Below are positions 17,942 to 28,544 of a stretch of 48,500 bases of DNA, piece by piece (position 1 is the stretch's first letter; every line of letters begins with the position of its first letter). The stretch lies in contig RPFO01000436.1 of the NCBI GenBank assembly GCA_009746045.1, forward strand, positions 1 to 48,500, read 5' to 3'. Source of the stretch: Mesostigma viride (Eukaryota > Streptophyta > Mesostigmatophyceae > Mesostigmatales > Mesostigmataceae). The translations under genes and the position numbers were made by a program. Under the pieces are notes generated by a model, which ran no database searches, had not been told where the DNA came from, and was given only the letters and a program-made list of their open reading frames with translations.

Positions 17942-18657
17942 TGTTAAATTACGGAGGAGGAGGAAAGATCTTTGAGCCGTTTCGACCTCAATATATATTG
18001 TATTAATGATTAAATTGCGAAGTGACAAAAGACATGGCCAACAAGGCCTTCCCAACAAGGGAATCGACCCAACAAGGGTGACGACTCCGACCAACAAGGT
18101 CTTTCCAACAAGGAATTCCCAACAAGGGTGTGAGTTGGACCAACAAGGTAACTTTCATTAGAAAATAGATTACGTTTTTATATCTTGTGTCGACCAAGGC
18201 ATTGATGCTGAAAAGATGCCGATAAGATGAACTAGATGCCGATAAGGTGTCTCGAATGTTCTAGAGCATCATCGAGAAGATAAGGTTCAGGAATATTCGA
18301 TAAAGATGCCGACACCCCTATGAGTGTCTACATGTTCGAACTGTACTGTCGTTCGGCACACTTTTTATATGATAACTGTCGACTAAACAAATTCGTCACA
18401 AATTCTACATAGCATCGTCAGAATATTGCAAATATTTAGAAACAATTCCGGTGAAGAGTTAGCTGATCTAATTGCAAAGGGTAACACTCGGTTCCCTGGC
18501 TACCAACGATCAGGTTCTTGACCAAAAGTACGTCAAATGTCATCCTAATTGCTAAAGTGACAAATAAATGCCACCCGCTACCAACGGATGAAAAAGTATT
18601 GTAGTCCAGAAGTAAAAAAGTTGTCACACGTGGCAAACAGTGCCAGATTTTCTGACA
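17942..18657 (-). repeat. 5' LTR of the gag-only element
   Basis: Same length and motifs as the 3' LTR; three substitutions distinguish them (near 15671/18017, 15972/18318 and 16172/18518). It would carry the element's promoter on the minus strand. Confidence 0.93.
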
Positions 18658-18662
18658 CCCTA

Positions 18663-19205
18663 GCCTTTGTATAGCCATGATGATCTTCCACCCCATGACA
18701 GACCTTAAAGTACACCTTACCCTACGTCCACAGTACCTGCACAGTTGCACTCTCGGCAATAAACATCATCATGTCGGCTAAATTAATCTGGCTCAGGGCT
18801 CGTAGGGAAAAAGCGAACCCGCTTGCTCGTTTCCTAAGGGCACAGTAAAACACAAGGACGTTGCCACGTCGGATACTGTGTACCAAGCAAACTGCATGTC
18901 TGTAGGGCCTCCATATCCCCTGGCGAGCAAGCCACTGATGACAACAGCACATATGCAATCCGAGCCACAACCATTGACAGGCAGAGCGGAGGGGGTAGGC
19001 GAGGGAAGGGGGCAAAGAGTCGGGGAAAGGAAGTAAACAAAACATGACGCAAGCGGGAAGCAAGCGAGCTTCAATTAGCGGTGAAGATGGCCCGTCCCTG
19101 TAAACCCGTGCACATTGCTGGGCACAGCCTATAATGCGGCCGTACGAAAACCCCCCATATTCACCATGATCGGGGAGATTCACCCGCACTGCATGCTCGA
19201 TTTCT
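18663..19205. other. No recognisable gene; host or older repeat sequence
   Basis: The sequence lies between the gag-only element and the truncated DIRS copy A. One minus ORF (18722-19189) has low-complexity composition and no family features. It represents the right flank of the LTR insertion site and the left flank of copy A. Confidence 0.4.
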
Positions 19206-20067
19206 TCAAAAAGGGGGCCAGGTCGATCGCCGCCTGAAGCTCCTGGCGGGCCCCCGCAGGGAGGCGCCAGCGGCGCCCAGGCAGGGAGGCATTCATGGCT
19301 GCTAGCAGCCGGTACGTCTCAGACCACACCGAAAGCATGGGGCGGCACAGCAGATGCATCCACACCCACTTCCCAAGCACAGAACTAAGTTCGCGGTAGT
19401 ATGTAAACCCGCGATCTAAGATTCTATGAGTAGCAGCGATAACTGCCACCACACGCTCAGGAACAGGCACCACGTCACCATCTCTTTGGTGAATGACACC
19501 CACCGCCTGCACACCAGTCTGCTCTGCTGTTGCCCGTACCACCTTGTCAGACTTCTGCACCAGCCCAACAGCGGCGTAGGCAGCCTGAACACGATCTAGC
19601 TGCTGATTCACCCCATCCACCGATGCACAGTGGGTGAAATGGAGGTCATCGATCGTCACAGCATGCATACCTTCCAGATCCTGCCGAGATTCGAAGCACG
19701 GCGAGGGCGCCAAGGGCGCAGCAGGGTCCTCCTCCAGCCTCAGCCGGACGGTCTCCCCCGCCTCGTTGGCTTCCGCCACCAGAATCAGCGCGGACATGTT
19801 GATGCTCAGCCCACGACTAGCCTCCAACGGCGGCTTGGGGCCACAGCGGTGCAACACAGACTGATGCACACACTGGGCCACGGCGACGGCCAGCTTGTTG
19901 CCCATTGGCCAGCACAACATCCACGGCCACACCTTCCGACGAGCCCCACTCAGGCCCACCAGATCCGACCACACCGGCATCCACGCACAGTACCGCCGCA
20001 TCCAAACTGGCAGGCGGAGTCTGCTGCATGTAGTACGAATCCAAATCTGATACGCCCCCAAAAACAT
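19206..20067 (-). pseudogene. DIRS-like reverse transcriptase fragment, copy A
   Basis: The frame encodes the palm and thumb part of the RT, including AVTIDDLHFTH (the YxDD-equivalent box) and the following helices, then ends at the truncation with unrelated residues. The upstream fingers part lies on the other side of the LTR element, near 24720-25030 (RIRLIVDNRRGNMPLPDP). An extra CATG near 20028 relative to other copies shifts the frame where YYNRLRLP is expected. Confidence 0.8.
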
Positions 20068-20134
20068 CCTCCCCAGCGCGCGTGGGCAAATCGCAAATCA
20101 CACCAAGGTGTGGTAAAAAAGCGGGCGTAGGATC

Positions 20135-20977
20135 TGTTGGAAAAGTAGAGGAAACTAATTGGTTTTACACAATGCCTTGTGCTTGGCCTTACTACCCTTT
20201 CACCTTGCAGGTGATGAAAGACTGAGCTTGAAGACAATGGAAGAGAGACCAGAAAAAGAGTTTTATTTCATAGGCTTAGAGGTTAGGAATAGAAGTTCAA
20301 TAGAGGTTAAATGGAGGTTCAATAGAGGTTAAATGGAGATGAAATGGAGGTACCTGCCCTTAGGGGGCAGTTTCCTTTTATACCTTTTAGGCTAGGAAGG
20401 ATGACATCAGCAATGACATCATCACAGAAGCTTGTAGATACATCCTAGCATATTCCTAGCATATTCCCAGCATATTCTCAGTATATTCCAGGAATATTCC
20501 TGGCATATTCTTAGAACATTCCTAGAACATTCTAGACATGATCCAATGAGCTGGCATAATAGCTAGATGCCAAGTGTCTACATAATAATGTGCCACATAA
20601 CATGATTAATAAAGTGACACATCTCTTCTCCTTGGAGTGACAAGTGTCATGCAATGAGTCTACCCACTTGTCATCATGTAAGTCATAACATGTGTCATCA
20701 TGAGCTTTCAACACTTGTCAGCTCATGGACCAAACACTTGTCCAATAGGCCATAGCACCACTTGTCAATCAAATACGTGATGCTACTAGGCTGACTCAGG
20801 GTACAAGTCATCCATGTCCAAGTATAGGACTATGGCACATGAATATTGATCAGCTCATTGAGCCCAATTCATCTAGCTTATCAAGCTATCAAATTCCCAG
20901 TCCATATGGAATAAATCCAACAAGAAATAAATCAGGCTGGGATATATTGTGGCCAGGTGGATATAATATCCCTAACA
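20135..20977 (-). repeat. 3' LTR of the gag-protease element
   Basis: 843 bp, TGTTGG...CCCTAACA in + orientation. Contains repeated GGTTCAATAGAGGTTAAATGG motifs and a series of AGCATATTC(C/T)-type repeats. Confidence 0.92.
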
Positions 20978-20985
20978 CCCCCCTT
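20978..20985 (-). promoter_or_regulatory. Polypurine tract
   Basis: Minus strand reads AAGGGGGG immediately before the 3' LTR, the expected plus-strand primer position. A second similar AAGGGGGG with the same flanks lies at 21037-21044. Confidence 0.65.
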
Positions 20986-22057
20986 AGCCACATGGGCACA
21001 ATGCAAAAGATGACTGGGTAGGTGGAATCTCAACACCCCCCTTAACCACATGCTCGTAGCATGCCGTCCAGTTGCTAGCATGGTGCAACTGAAAATGAAG
21101 ATGCCGTCCTCGTGAAACGCTTGAAGCTCCAACATGCGGTCATGAGCCGCACTACCGCCACTGATCCCCCCCGGCAACGCGAATGAGTGTCCAACCATAG
21201 CAGCAACGCACTAGCTGCCCATCCTGGATGGCTGATACCCAACCCTTAGTTGGAAAAAGTGCTCTAGATGCTACATTCCCCCCTCACTCAAAGCGGCTGC
21301 CCATGGACACAATAGGGGCACACAGTCCCACACATATAATACGGCAACACATGCCAACAAAGAAGGTCCCTATGAGCTAACCCAAACGGTATAGAGGTAG
21401 GGTAACGGCAACAACACGTGCTGTACACACACGGAGCAACATAACATACGCCATCTCACAAAATAAATGACACCAACATCACGTTTTACGCCAAATAAAC
21501 GGGGTGAGCAAACAAACATATTGGCAACAAATGCCACACAAACAAGGTACAATACAACCTTCAACACAAAACACAGTGGCCATAACAGATAAACGCGCTT
21601 CATAGCAAAGAAAACAGGACGTGCAAAACATTACCGCCACAAAGGCGAACACAAGTAACGATTACTTGGTCACGATTCACAAATCAGTGCCCGAGAGTAA
21701 ACATTACGTCCGACATTACAGGCTATGCCGAAATGCACAGCCGAATTCGACACAAAGGACGTAAACACTTGCATAAAAGCAATGCTCTCAGCACAAAACA
21801 AAATAACACACGCGTCACAGGCACTTTACTTACGAAAACAAGTCGTAGACGACGATACAACGGCGCTTCACTACGCCGCAGACCAGTGCCACAAATAGCG
21901 TGCAAAAACTCTGGATATACACTCCAGGTACGTAGAAAACGTCTCGTGGGAACAATACCAAAATGCGTGGGCCATTGCCACTGAACGCATGGCAAAATAA
22001 ACACATAATTGCTGGAAGAACACAAAGAAAGAACCAGAAACGCAGGCTTACGGCGCC
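20986..22057 (-). other. Non-coding 3' interior of the gag-protease element
   Basis: About 1.07 kb between the ORF stop and the polypurine tract. Minus-strand ORFs at 21370-21603 and 21723-22094 are short and cysteine/valine-rich without family features; I do not accept them as genes. A pol region that once lay here would have been replaced or deleted. Confidence 0.5.
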
Positions 22058-23785
22058 TCACAATTTCCAGCAAACACGACACAAAAGTCGACATACAAGT
22101 TCATTTCCCACAGACAAAACATTAGGGCAACCTTGAGGAGTGGGGTCTGTGCATCCTGGGCGACAATTTCCAAGGGTCGTTGCAGCTAGCGCAGTTGCAA
22201 ATGCCATGGCCTGGCCGAACACCGTAAACTGACCGACGTGATACCTTGGCAGCATTTTGCACCTTAGTTGACCGTTGGTGCTTGACAGCACTGTGGCTGA
22301 CAGGTCGCTGTCCACGTCGTTGTCGGCTCGCTCGAGGCCTCGCGCCAGCACCGGACTTGGCAGTCCAGGACTTGGAAAAATTTGCAGCTTGGTCGATTTC
22401 GCCCTCGCGCCACGAATTTGTTCCCCCTCAGTTAGGCTGGCAGCGTTCGAGCGCCGCGCCTTTGGTCTGGTCGCCGGACTTTGGTTACTAGCACCAGTCA
22501 CCTGGTATGCTGGCGGCGACAACGCGCTCCGCCTGCACTGGGCTGTTCTGGACCGCAGTTTCTGGAAGTACTTCAGCGTCTGACACGGACTTCTCCATTG
22601 CGCTGGAAACTTCTCGAATTGGCGTGAACTTCCACTGGGCCGGCGCAGAGTATAAAAGCCACGCAGTGTGCGAGTAATGCCCAGTAGGCCGCCCCCGATC
22701 CCGCATACACGGGCAAGCATGGCCAGTATGACCGTTAGGCCCACGGCCAGCCACTCCGCCGCGTGTCCCGAGGCACGTGAGATGCTGCGCTCGCTGCTCG
22801 CCATTTTCTGCCCTTGACAGGCAGCGTCGACGTCCTTGAAGCTCGTCGCCGAAGATTTCAGCTCTGGGATGGCGTCCATCGCTGCGTCCGCACCGCGCGC
22901 GGGCAAAAAGTAGGTGTTGTTCCTCGTCCCGATGCTGCAGTGCCTGCTGTCCAGCACAGCAACCCGCTGGGCGAGGTCGACCTTGTGGCCATCCTTGACG
23001 AGCTGGCCGACTGATAGAAGTCGGGTGCTCAGCCTGGGAACGAGCAGCGCGTTTTGGAGGTGCACGTCCGCGTCCTGACCCGGCAGCTTCAGTTTGACAG
23101 TCCCGATGGCTGTCGCCTTCAGTTGGCCGCCTGAGCCGGCGATTTCCCTGTCATGAGGGTGCAGGCACACGAAGTCCGACGGGCATGGCGTCATGTGACA
23201 GCTCGCTGCGGAATCCAGCACCCAGCTGGTCGGTGCTTTCTTTTCATACTGCGTGAGTGCAGCAGCATCCGACGGCGATGGCGACTCGGCGATGGTGGCG
23301 AAGACGAAGCCGGACCGCTCCGCAGCCTCCTCGGTGATACGCGCCTCGCTGGCACCTGGTGAGTGCTCCTTTCTCGCTTGGTTCCGTCGCGTTGCCTTGT
23401 TCTTGCGTTCTTGCTTCAGCTCCGGATGCTTCTCCCAGCACTGGGTGTCCACGTGCCCGGCCTTCTTGCAGTAATTGCACCGCCTCTTTCCTCCACTTTT
23501 CTTCGTAGTAGTGTGGAAAACCTGGCCGTTAGGGGAGCCCTCCTTCTTTGCTTGAGCAGAACGCCTTCCGTGCAGTAGCTCCTCCGCCTCCAGCAGCGCA
23601 GTCTTGACCTCCTTTAGCGAATCCTCCTCTCCAGTTAGGACCTTGACCAGGTCACAATAGGCCGATGCTAAGGCCTTCAACACAGCCTTGATTTCTTCCC
23701 ATTTCCTCAGAGACCGCCCATCAAACGTTGTGATGGACTTGCTTGTTGCCCGGAATTGCTTGTAGCACGCTTCCTTGGTAGCCAT
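22058..23785 (-). CDS. gag-pro: Gag-protease polyprotein with hydrophobic C-terminal extension, 575 aa
   Basis: ATG 23785 (MATKEACYKQFRATSK) begins an uninterrupted ORF. Residues 1-80 form a short helical Gag region (ITTFDGRSLRKWEEIKAVLK). A zinc knuckle lies at 103-116 (CNYCKKAGHVDTQCW: C103, C106, H111, C116). The aspartic protease starts at WVLDSAASCHMT with catalytic D191, and continues to LLSVGQLVKDGHKV and NTYFL near 293, the usual end of the copia protease. In an ordinary copia element GAG-pre-integrase and integrase would follow. Here the ORF instead continues for 280 residues without recognised domains. That tail includes a likely membrane segment at 344-370 (WLAVGLTVILAMLARVCG) and basic, serine-rich sequence. 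The open frame suggests selection on the tail, whose role is unknown. Confidence 0.85.
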   Translation of the reverse strand: MATKEACYKQFRATSKSITTFDGRSLRKWEEIKAVLKALASAYCDLVKVLTGEEDSLKEVKTALLEAEELLHGRRSAQAKKEGSPNGQVFHTTTKKSGGKRRCNYCKKAGHVDTQCWEKHPELKQERKNKATRRNQARKEHSPGASEARITEEAAERSGFVFATIAESPSPSDAAALTQYEKKAPTSWVLDSAASCHMTPCPSDFVCLHPHDREIAGSGGQLKATAIGTVKLKLPGQDADVHLQNALLVPRLSTRLLSVGQLVKDGHKVDLAQRVAVLDSRHCSIGTRNNTYFLPARGADAAMDAIPELKSSATSFKDVDAACQGQKMASSERSISRASGHAAEWLAVGLTVILAMLARVCGIGGGLLGITRTLRGFYTLRRPSGSSRQFEKFPAQWRSPCQTLKYFQKLRSRTAQCRRSALSPPAYQVTGASNQSPATRPKARRSNAASLTEGEQIRGARAKSTKLQIFPSPGLPSPVLARGLERADNDVDSDLSATVLSSTNGQLRCKMLPRYHVGQFTVFGQAMAFATALAATTLGNCRPGCTDPTPQGCPNVLSVGNELVCRLLCRVCWKL

Positions 23786-23856
23786 GGTGTCTTCAGTCGC
23801 CAATGGAACTGGATGTCTCTGGGTTCACAGTGGTCTTCTTGTTCCTCAGTAACAAA

Positions 23857-23868
23857 CCTCCGATACCA
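23857..23868 (-). promoter_or_regulatory. Primer-binding site, initiator-Met tRNA type
   Basis: Minus strand reads TGGTATCGGAGG directly after the 5' LTR, nearly the same as the site of the gag-only element, supporting priming by initiator Met tRNA. Confidence 0.7.
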
Positions 23869-24713
23869 TGTTTGGATTGGGAGAGGAGACTAATGGGTTT
23901 TACACAATGCCTTGTGCTTGGCCTTGCTACCCTTTCACCTTGCAGGTGATGAAAGACTGAGCTTGAAGACAATGGAAGAGAGACCAGAAAAAGAGTTTTA
24001 TTTCATAGGCTTAGAGGTTAGGAATAGAGGTTCAATAGAGGTTAAATGGAGGTTCAATAGAGGTTAAATGGAGATGAAATGGAGGTACCTGCCCTTAGGG
24101 GGCAGTTTCCTTTTATACCTTTTAGGCTAGGAAGGATGACATCAGCAATGACATCATCACAGAAGCTTGTAGATACATCCTAGCATATTCCTAGCATATT
24201 CCCAGCATATTCTCAGTATATTCCAGGAATATTCCTGGCATATTCTTAGAACATTCCTAGAACATTTTAGACATGATCCAATGAGCTGGCATAATAGCTA
24301 GATGCCAAGTGTCTACATAATAATGTGCCACATAACATGATTAATAAAGTGACACATCTCTTCTCCTTGGAGTGACAAGTGTCATGCAATGAGTCTACCC
24401 ACTTGTCATCATGTAAGTCATAACATGTGTCATCATGAGCTTTCAACACTTGTCAGCTCATGGACCAAACACTTGTCCAATAGGCCATAGCACCACTTGT
24501 CAATCAAATATGTGATGCTACTAGGCTGACTCAGGGTACAAGTCATCCATGTCCAAGTATAGGACTATGGCACATGAATATTGATCAGCTCATTGAGCCC
24601 GATTCATCTAGCTTATCAACGCTATCGAATTCCCAGTCCATATGGAATAAATCCAACAAGAAATAAATCAGGCTGGGATACATTGTGGCCAGGTGGATAT
24701 TATATCCCTAACA
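23869..24713 (-). repeat. 5' LTR of the gag-protease element
   Basis: 845 bp, TGTTTGG...CCCTAACA in + orientation; alignable over its whole length with the 3' LTR, with scattered substitutions. Confidence 0.92.
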
Positions 24714-24718
24714 GGATC

Positions 24719-25418
24719 TGGTAGTGGCATGTTGCCACGTCGGTTGTCCACAATCAGCCGTATACGGCCGTCGGGCTTTCCGACCCCAAAAGTACCGTTC
24801 ACCATAGGCGGCTCCTCCTCAAAAAATCCACCCAAAATCCCCCTCTCCACACACACCGTGCAAACCCGCGCGAACTCCTCCATGCTACACCCCCACGAGA
24901 TCCGCATCGACTTCTGCAATATCCGCTCTGCTGGGCTCAGCGTCCGTACACCATCCTTAGTACTCTCATCATTCCAAATTGCTCCCCAAGAGGGGGGTAG
25001 TAAGTTCATGCAGCACATCCACTTGGCCACCTTCCCCCGGACCAGGCAAGGCCAAGCGTGCGGCCACTGCTAACGGTTCGTAAGGGGCTCCTTCAGCATA
25101 TTCACCCCCATCCACTACAGATCCTGCCATTGCCGCTACGGAACCACCGTTCCGGCGGACAAAGGACCTGCAAGCATCATCGATCCCATCTAGGGCCGCC
25201 TGCTGCAGAGGCCCGGGCACACGGGCTGAATCTACAGCAGGCGGGTCTCCCCCCCCCCCCATCCAGTTTAACGCCCTAACCGCTTGACAGGCTAGTGTGC
25301 GAGCATTAAAAGCCCGACTCATCCTATCGCGCCTACGGCTTGAGCGTACCCGCATGCTGCCACCAGTCACGAGGTGGCAGGGGTGCTGGAAGAGGTAGTG
25401 GAAGACGGCACCGCGCCC
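24719..25418 (-). pseudogene. DIRS-like RT N-terminal part, copy A
   Basis: Two overlapping frames carry the region before the RT fingers: DRMSRAFNARTLACQ, ALDGIDDACRSFVRRNGGSV and LSPAERILQKSMRIS, up to RIRLIVDNRRGNMPLPDP. Small insertions relative to copies B-D (for example extra CTG near 25070 and CATG near 25008) break the frame. Confidence 0.75.
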
Positions 25419-26539
25419 TCACTTGTTGTTGTTGGACGGGCCGCCCTGCCCCTTCTTGCCGGGACCCTGCTCCAGCTTGTGCTGCAGCTTCCCCATGCTC
25501 ATCGCCGCCCGCACCGCCGGAGACGCCAGCATTGCTCCACCCTCCTGGAATGGCAGCATTGCCGACGGAGTGCCCTTCCACCCCGTCGACCCCACATCCA
25601 CCAGCTGGCATGCCGTGATCAGCTTTGCCAGGTACTCGGCTGCTGCCAGCTCTAGAATTATTTCGGAGCGTGGCGTGGCCCAGTAGCCAAATTCTGTCAC
25701 CATCGTGTCCAGAATTCCTGCCATCTGCAGGAGCAGCATCCGCCTCTCCCCACTGGCTGCATGAGCTGCCGTGCATCGTCAGCATTAACGAGGCACGGAT
25801 GGACTTCCCCCCCACGCTCTCCGCGTAGTCCAGCATTCCCGGCAGCACCGCCTCCAGCATGTTGCTCACCATGCAGGACCGGCACTGCATGCCCGCTCAG
25901 CGCCACTCCCTTCGTGCGCGCCAGCCTGCCAGCAGTCGCCGCTGCGGCTGGGCTTGCAGTTGCTGGAGTCTTTGCCTGGTCCAGCAGCTTCGACATGGCC
26001 GATATCAGGTCGCCAATATCTCCGCCAGTGCGGGCGTTGCCCGGGCGGGATGGAAGCCCTCCCGCGGGCGTTGCATAGCCCGTCTCGGTCCCCAGCAGCC
26101 GACCTATGTTTCGGTCTAGGTCCGCCACATCCTGGTCGATCGCCCCAGGGGCGCCATCCTCCTCGCCAGCGCCCGTTCCACCATGCCCCGCCCCTCCGCT
26201 TCCACCTGCCGAAGGGGGAACACCGAACACCCCCAGTTCCCACCCCACCTGCTGACACTGGTGGATCCGGCTCTGCAATAGCCTCCCCCAGTTGCGCTGC
26301 TAGCACATCGGCCAGGGCCTCCTCCCCATCCCAGTCGCTGACAAACCCCCTTTTCTCCAACACGTCCATGACGTTCTTGGCACGCCCCGGATTGAGCTTC
26401 TGGATCCGCTCTATAGCCAGTTCCCCTCCCCTAGGATCTTCTGGACCGCAGTTGCGGCCTCCTTTGGGGTGCATCCCTCCCTGGCTTCTTGCTTGAGCTT
26501 TGCTATGAAATTCCGCTCTGGGGCTGTCACTGAGGTCAT
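25419..26539 (-). pseudogene. DIRS-like gag-type ORF, copy A, frameshifted
   Basis: Starts at ATG 26539 (MTSVTAPERNF) and ends with QGGPSNNNK at 25419. Recognisable blocks in order: IQKLNPGRAKNVMDVLEKRG, EALADVLAAQLGEAIAEPDP, DLISAMSKLLDQAKTPATA, MLEAVLPGMLDYAESVGGKS, MAGILDTMVTEFGYWATP and SMGKLQHKLEQGPGKKGQGG. They fall in different frames because of small indels. Its position upstream of RT makes it the Gag equivalent; no zinc knuckle is visible. The family is unnamed to me. Confidence 0.65.
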
Positions 26540-26832
26540 GGTGGGTTATAATGCTTGATGTGTTATATTGCGTTTTGTTTTTTGTGATGTGGTCACGTGA
26601 AGTTCTCAGGCAAAAGAAACAACCTGCTTCCCTAGAATGGAAGCCCACCATTAATATATATAGCAACCACCTGTCCAGCCAACCCCTACCTGGGTGGCTG
26701 GGGTACGGGTGCCAGCACAAAAAATATATATTTTTTCTAAAATTATTTTTTCTTTTGGTGCTATACGGCGTTGCATTTTCCGCTCAGCAGGTTAGTCATA
26801 GATAAAATGAGCATAGCTCACCATGCAATTAA

Positions 26833-27144
26833 TTCATTCATTCATTCATTCATTCATTCATTCATTCATTCATTCATTCATTCATTCATTCATTCATTCA
26901 TTCATTCATTCATTCATTCATTCATTCATTCATTCATTCATTCATTCATTCATTCATTCATTCATTCATTCATTCATTCATTCATTCATTCATTCATTCA
27001 TTCATTCATTCATTCATTCATTCATTCATTCATTCATTCATTCATTCATTCATTCATTCATTCATTCATTCATTCATTCATTCATTCATTCATTCATTCA
27101 TTCATTCATTCATTCATTCATTCATTCATTCATTCATTCATTCA
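26833..27144. repeat. (TTCA)n microsatellite, about 78 units
   Basis: Perfect tetranucleotide tract between the right end of DIRS copy A and mini-element 1. Confidence 0.98.
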
Positions 27145-27658
27145 ATAGGTGCTGAAGCTAAGGTCCATTGGAGTGCCTTCCTACCAGAGAAACAAGTTTA
27201 TTACAATAAGTGTGTGCAGGCTTTAACAGTTGAGCCTAGCCACACCCTCAAAATCATTGTACAAGTCATTGTCAAGTTAGGCCAGTTCACCATGCATGCT
27301 GGGGCCCAGCACATGCCCCCTCATGGTCCAATCTTGTCCCCAACAGCAGCGAGGGTGGGTGGGTGGGAGCTGCAAAAAGGCCTCCCTACGTTCACCACAC
27401 CACTCTAAGTACGGTGTGAAAATGGAAAACAAAGCACATGTCTCAAGGCGCCGCGCCCCCCTCAATCAAGGGCGGGCACGGTTGCCAGTAGGCACTAGTA
27501 CCGGCGCACCGCCGGTCCCTTTCTCTCTCTAGTCCTAAGTAACAACAAGCACCTAACATGGTGTAGGTGACGTACGGTAGAGCTACGCTACAGGCGGCAG
27601 ATCGGCCCCCTTTGAGCCCGCCGCAACATAACTATAAAATGAGCAGATAGCTCAGAAA
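27145..27658 (-). mobile_element. Mini-element 1: 510-bp non-autonomous derivative of a DIRS-related family
   Basis: It has (TTCA)n on both sides. The left end holds AAGTTTATTACAATAAGTGTG, matching the AAATTTATTACAATATGTGTG end of the full copies. The right end ATAAAATGAGCAGATAGCTCAG matches ATAAAATGAGCATAGCTCACC of the full copies. The interior is unrelated to RT or recombinase. A minus-strand AATAAA lies at 27197-27202. A 98-99% identical copy is at 33694-34203. Confidence 0.65.
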
Positions 27659-28158
27659 TTCATTCATTCATTCATTCATTCATTCATTCATTCATTCATT
27701 CATTCATTCATTCATTCATTCATTCATTCATTCATTCATTCATTCATTCATTCATTCATTCATTCATTCATTCATTCATTCATTCATTCATTCATTCATT
27801 CATTCATTCATTCATTCATTCATTCATTCATTCATTCATTCATTCATTCATTCATTCATTCATTCATTCATTCATTCATTCATTCATTCATTCATTCATT
27901 CATTCATTCATTCATTCATTCATTCATTCATTCATTCGATCATTCATTCATTCATTCATTCATTCATTCATTCATTCATTCATTCATTCATTCATTCATT
28001 CATTCATTCATTCATTCATTCATTCATTCATTCATTCATTCATTCATTCATTCATTCATTCATTCATTCATTCATTCATTCATTCATTCATTCATTCATT
28101 CATTCATTCATTCATTCATTCATTCATTCATTCATTCATTCATTCATTCATTCATTCA
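27659..28158. repeat. (TTCA)n microsatellite, about 125 units
   Basis: One interruption (TTCGATCA at about 27936). It runs directly into the 3' end of DIRS copy B. Confidence 0.98.
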
Positions 28159-28209
28159 ATCCATTTCTGGCCTTGCCTTGCTTTGCATGCATCACCACAA
28201 AACATCAAA

Positions 28210-28215
28210 TTTATT
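28210..28215 (-). terminator. Polyadenylation signal of DIRS copy B
   Basis: TTTATT on the + strand (AATAAA on the minus strand), about 50 bp from the element's 3' end. Equivalent sites are at 34415 (mini-element 3), 34842 (copy C) and 44828 (copy D). Confidence 0.6.
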
Positions 28216-28544
28216 ACAATATGTGTGCTAGCTCTATACGGTGGAAAAACACAGACATGTCTACCAGATGGCAACACGGCCATCTGTATGCTAGGGTGAG
28301 CACACTATGTGAATGTGCAGGGCCAGCCCACAGCAGCTGTGCCCCTGCTCTACCCACATCTCCTTACATGGCTAACAGCCGAAAATACGTAGGACATGCA
28401 AAAAAGAAAACTTAAACTACCTAGCTATGGGGGTACTTTGTCCCAACCCAGGTTCACCCTCGGTTCACCATTTCCCCCCTGACCTCCCACACAAGGGTGA
28501 GGTCAGTTGATAGCTAAAAGATGAGAGATAAAAACAGGAGGACG

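Larger units (their letters stand above)
15596..18657 (-). mobile_element. Gag-only LTR retrotransposon (copia-type, TR-GAG-like)
   Basis: Two 716-bp LTRs (TGTTA...TGACA) bound a 1.63-kb interior and are flanked by a perfect 5-bp target duplication CCCTA (15591-15595 and 18658-18662). The primer-binding site next to the right LTR and the minus-strand gag ORFs show that the element reads right to left. There is no protease, integrase, reverse transcriptase or RNase H, so it must borrow enzymes from an autonomous relative. Only three LTR differences are visible over 716 bp, indicating a recent insertion. Confidence 0.92.
20135..24713 (-). mobile_element. Copia-type LTR retrotransposon with gag-protease but no pol
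   Basis: LTRs at 20135-20977 and 23869-24713 bound the element, flanked by the 5-bp target duplication GGATC (20130-20134 and 24714-24718). It is inserted in DIRS copy A. Orientation is minus: PBS beside the right LTR, polypurine tract beside the left LTR. The interior has one ORF (22058-23785) with gag and protease, then about 1.1 kb without clear coding. The LTRs differ at roughly a dozen or more positions, so it is older than the gag-only element. Lacking integrase and RT, it is non-autonomous. Confidence 0.92.
19206..26828 (-). mobile_element. DIRS-like element copy A, truncated and split by an LTR element
   Basis: Sequence at 24719-26828 and 19206-20134 matches copies B-D over the 5' leader, gag and reverse transcriptase. 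At about 19206 similarity stops abruptly, so RNase H, recombinase and the 3' end are missing. Positions 20135-24713 are a later LTR retrotransposon whose duplicated target GGATC lies inside the RT region; the uninterrupted equivalent is at about 30990-30994 in copy B. Copy A carries several indels relative to the others and is not functional. Confidence 0.9.

Noticed and set aside
18722-19189. 155-aa minus ORF with hydrophobic and cysteine-rich residues
   Set aside because: Composition is shadow-like, overlapping frames are equally open, and no motif is recognisable.
26771-27155. Long ORFs encoding IHSF repeats over the (TTCA)n tracts (also at 33300-33704 and 44163-44849)
   Set aside because: They are translations of a perfect tetranucleotide microsatellite, open in every phase without a stop codon; no flanking coding sequence.
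28173-28415. 80-aa ORF in the 3' region of DIRS copies (also 34805 and 44791)
   Set aside because: Lies on the opposite strand to the element's genes in its 3' end; broken in mini-element 3 and with no protein features.
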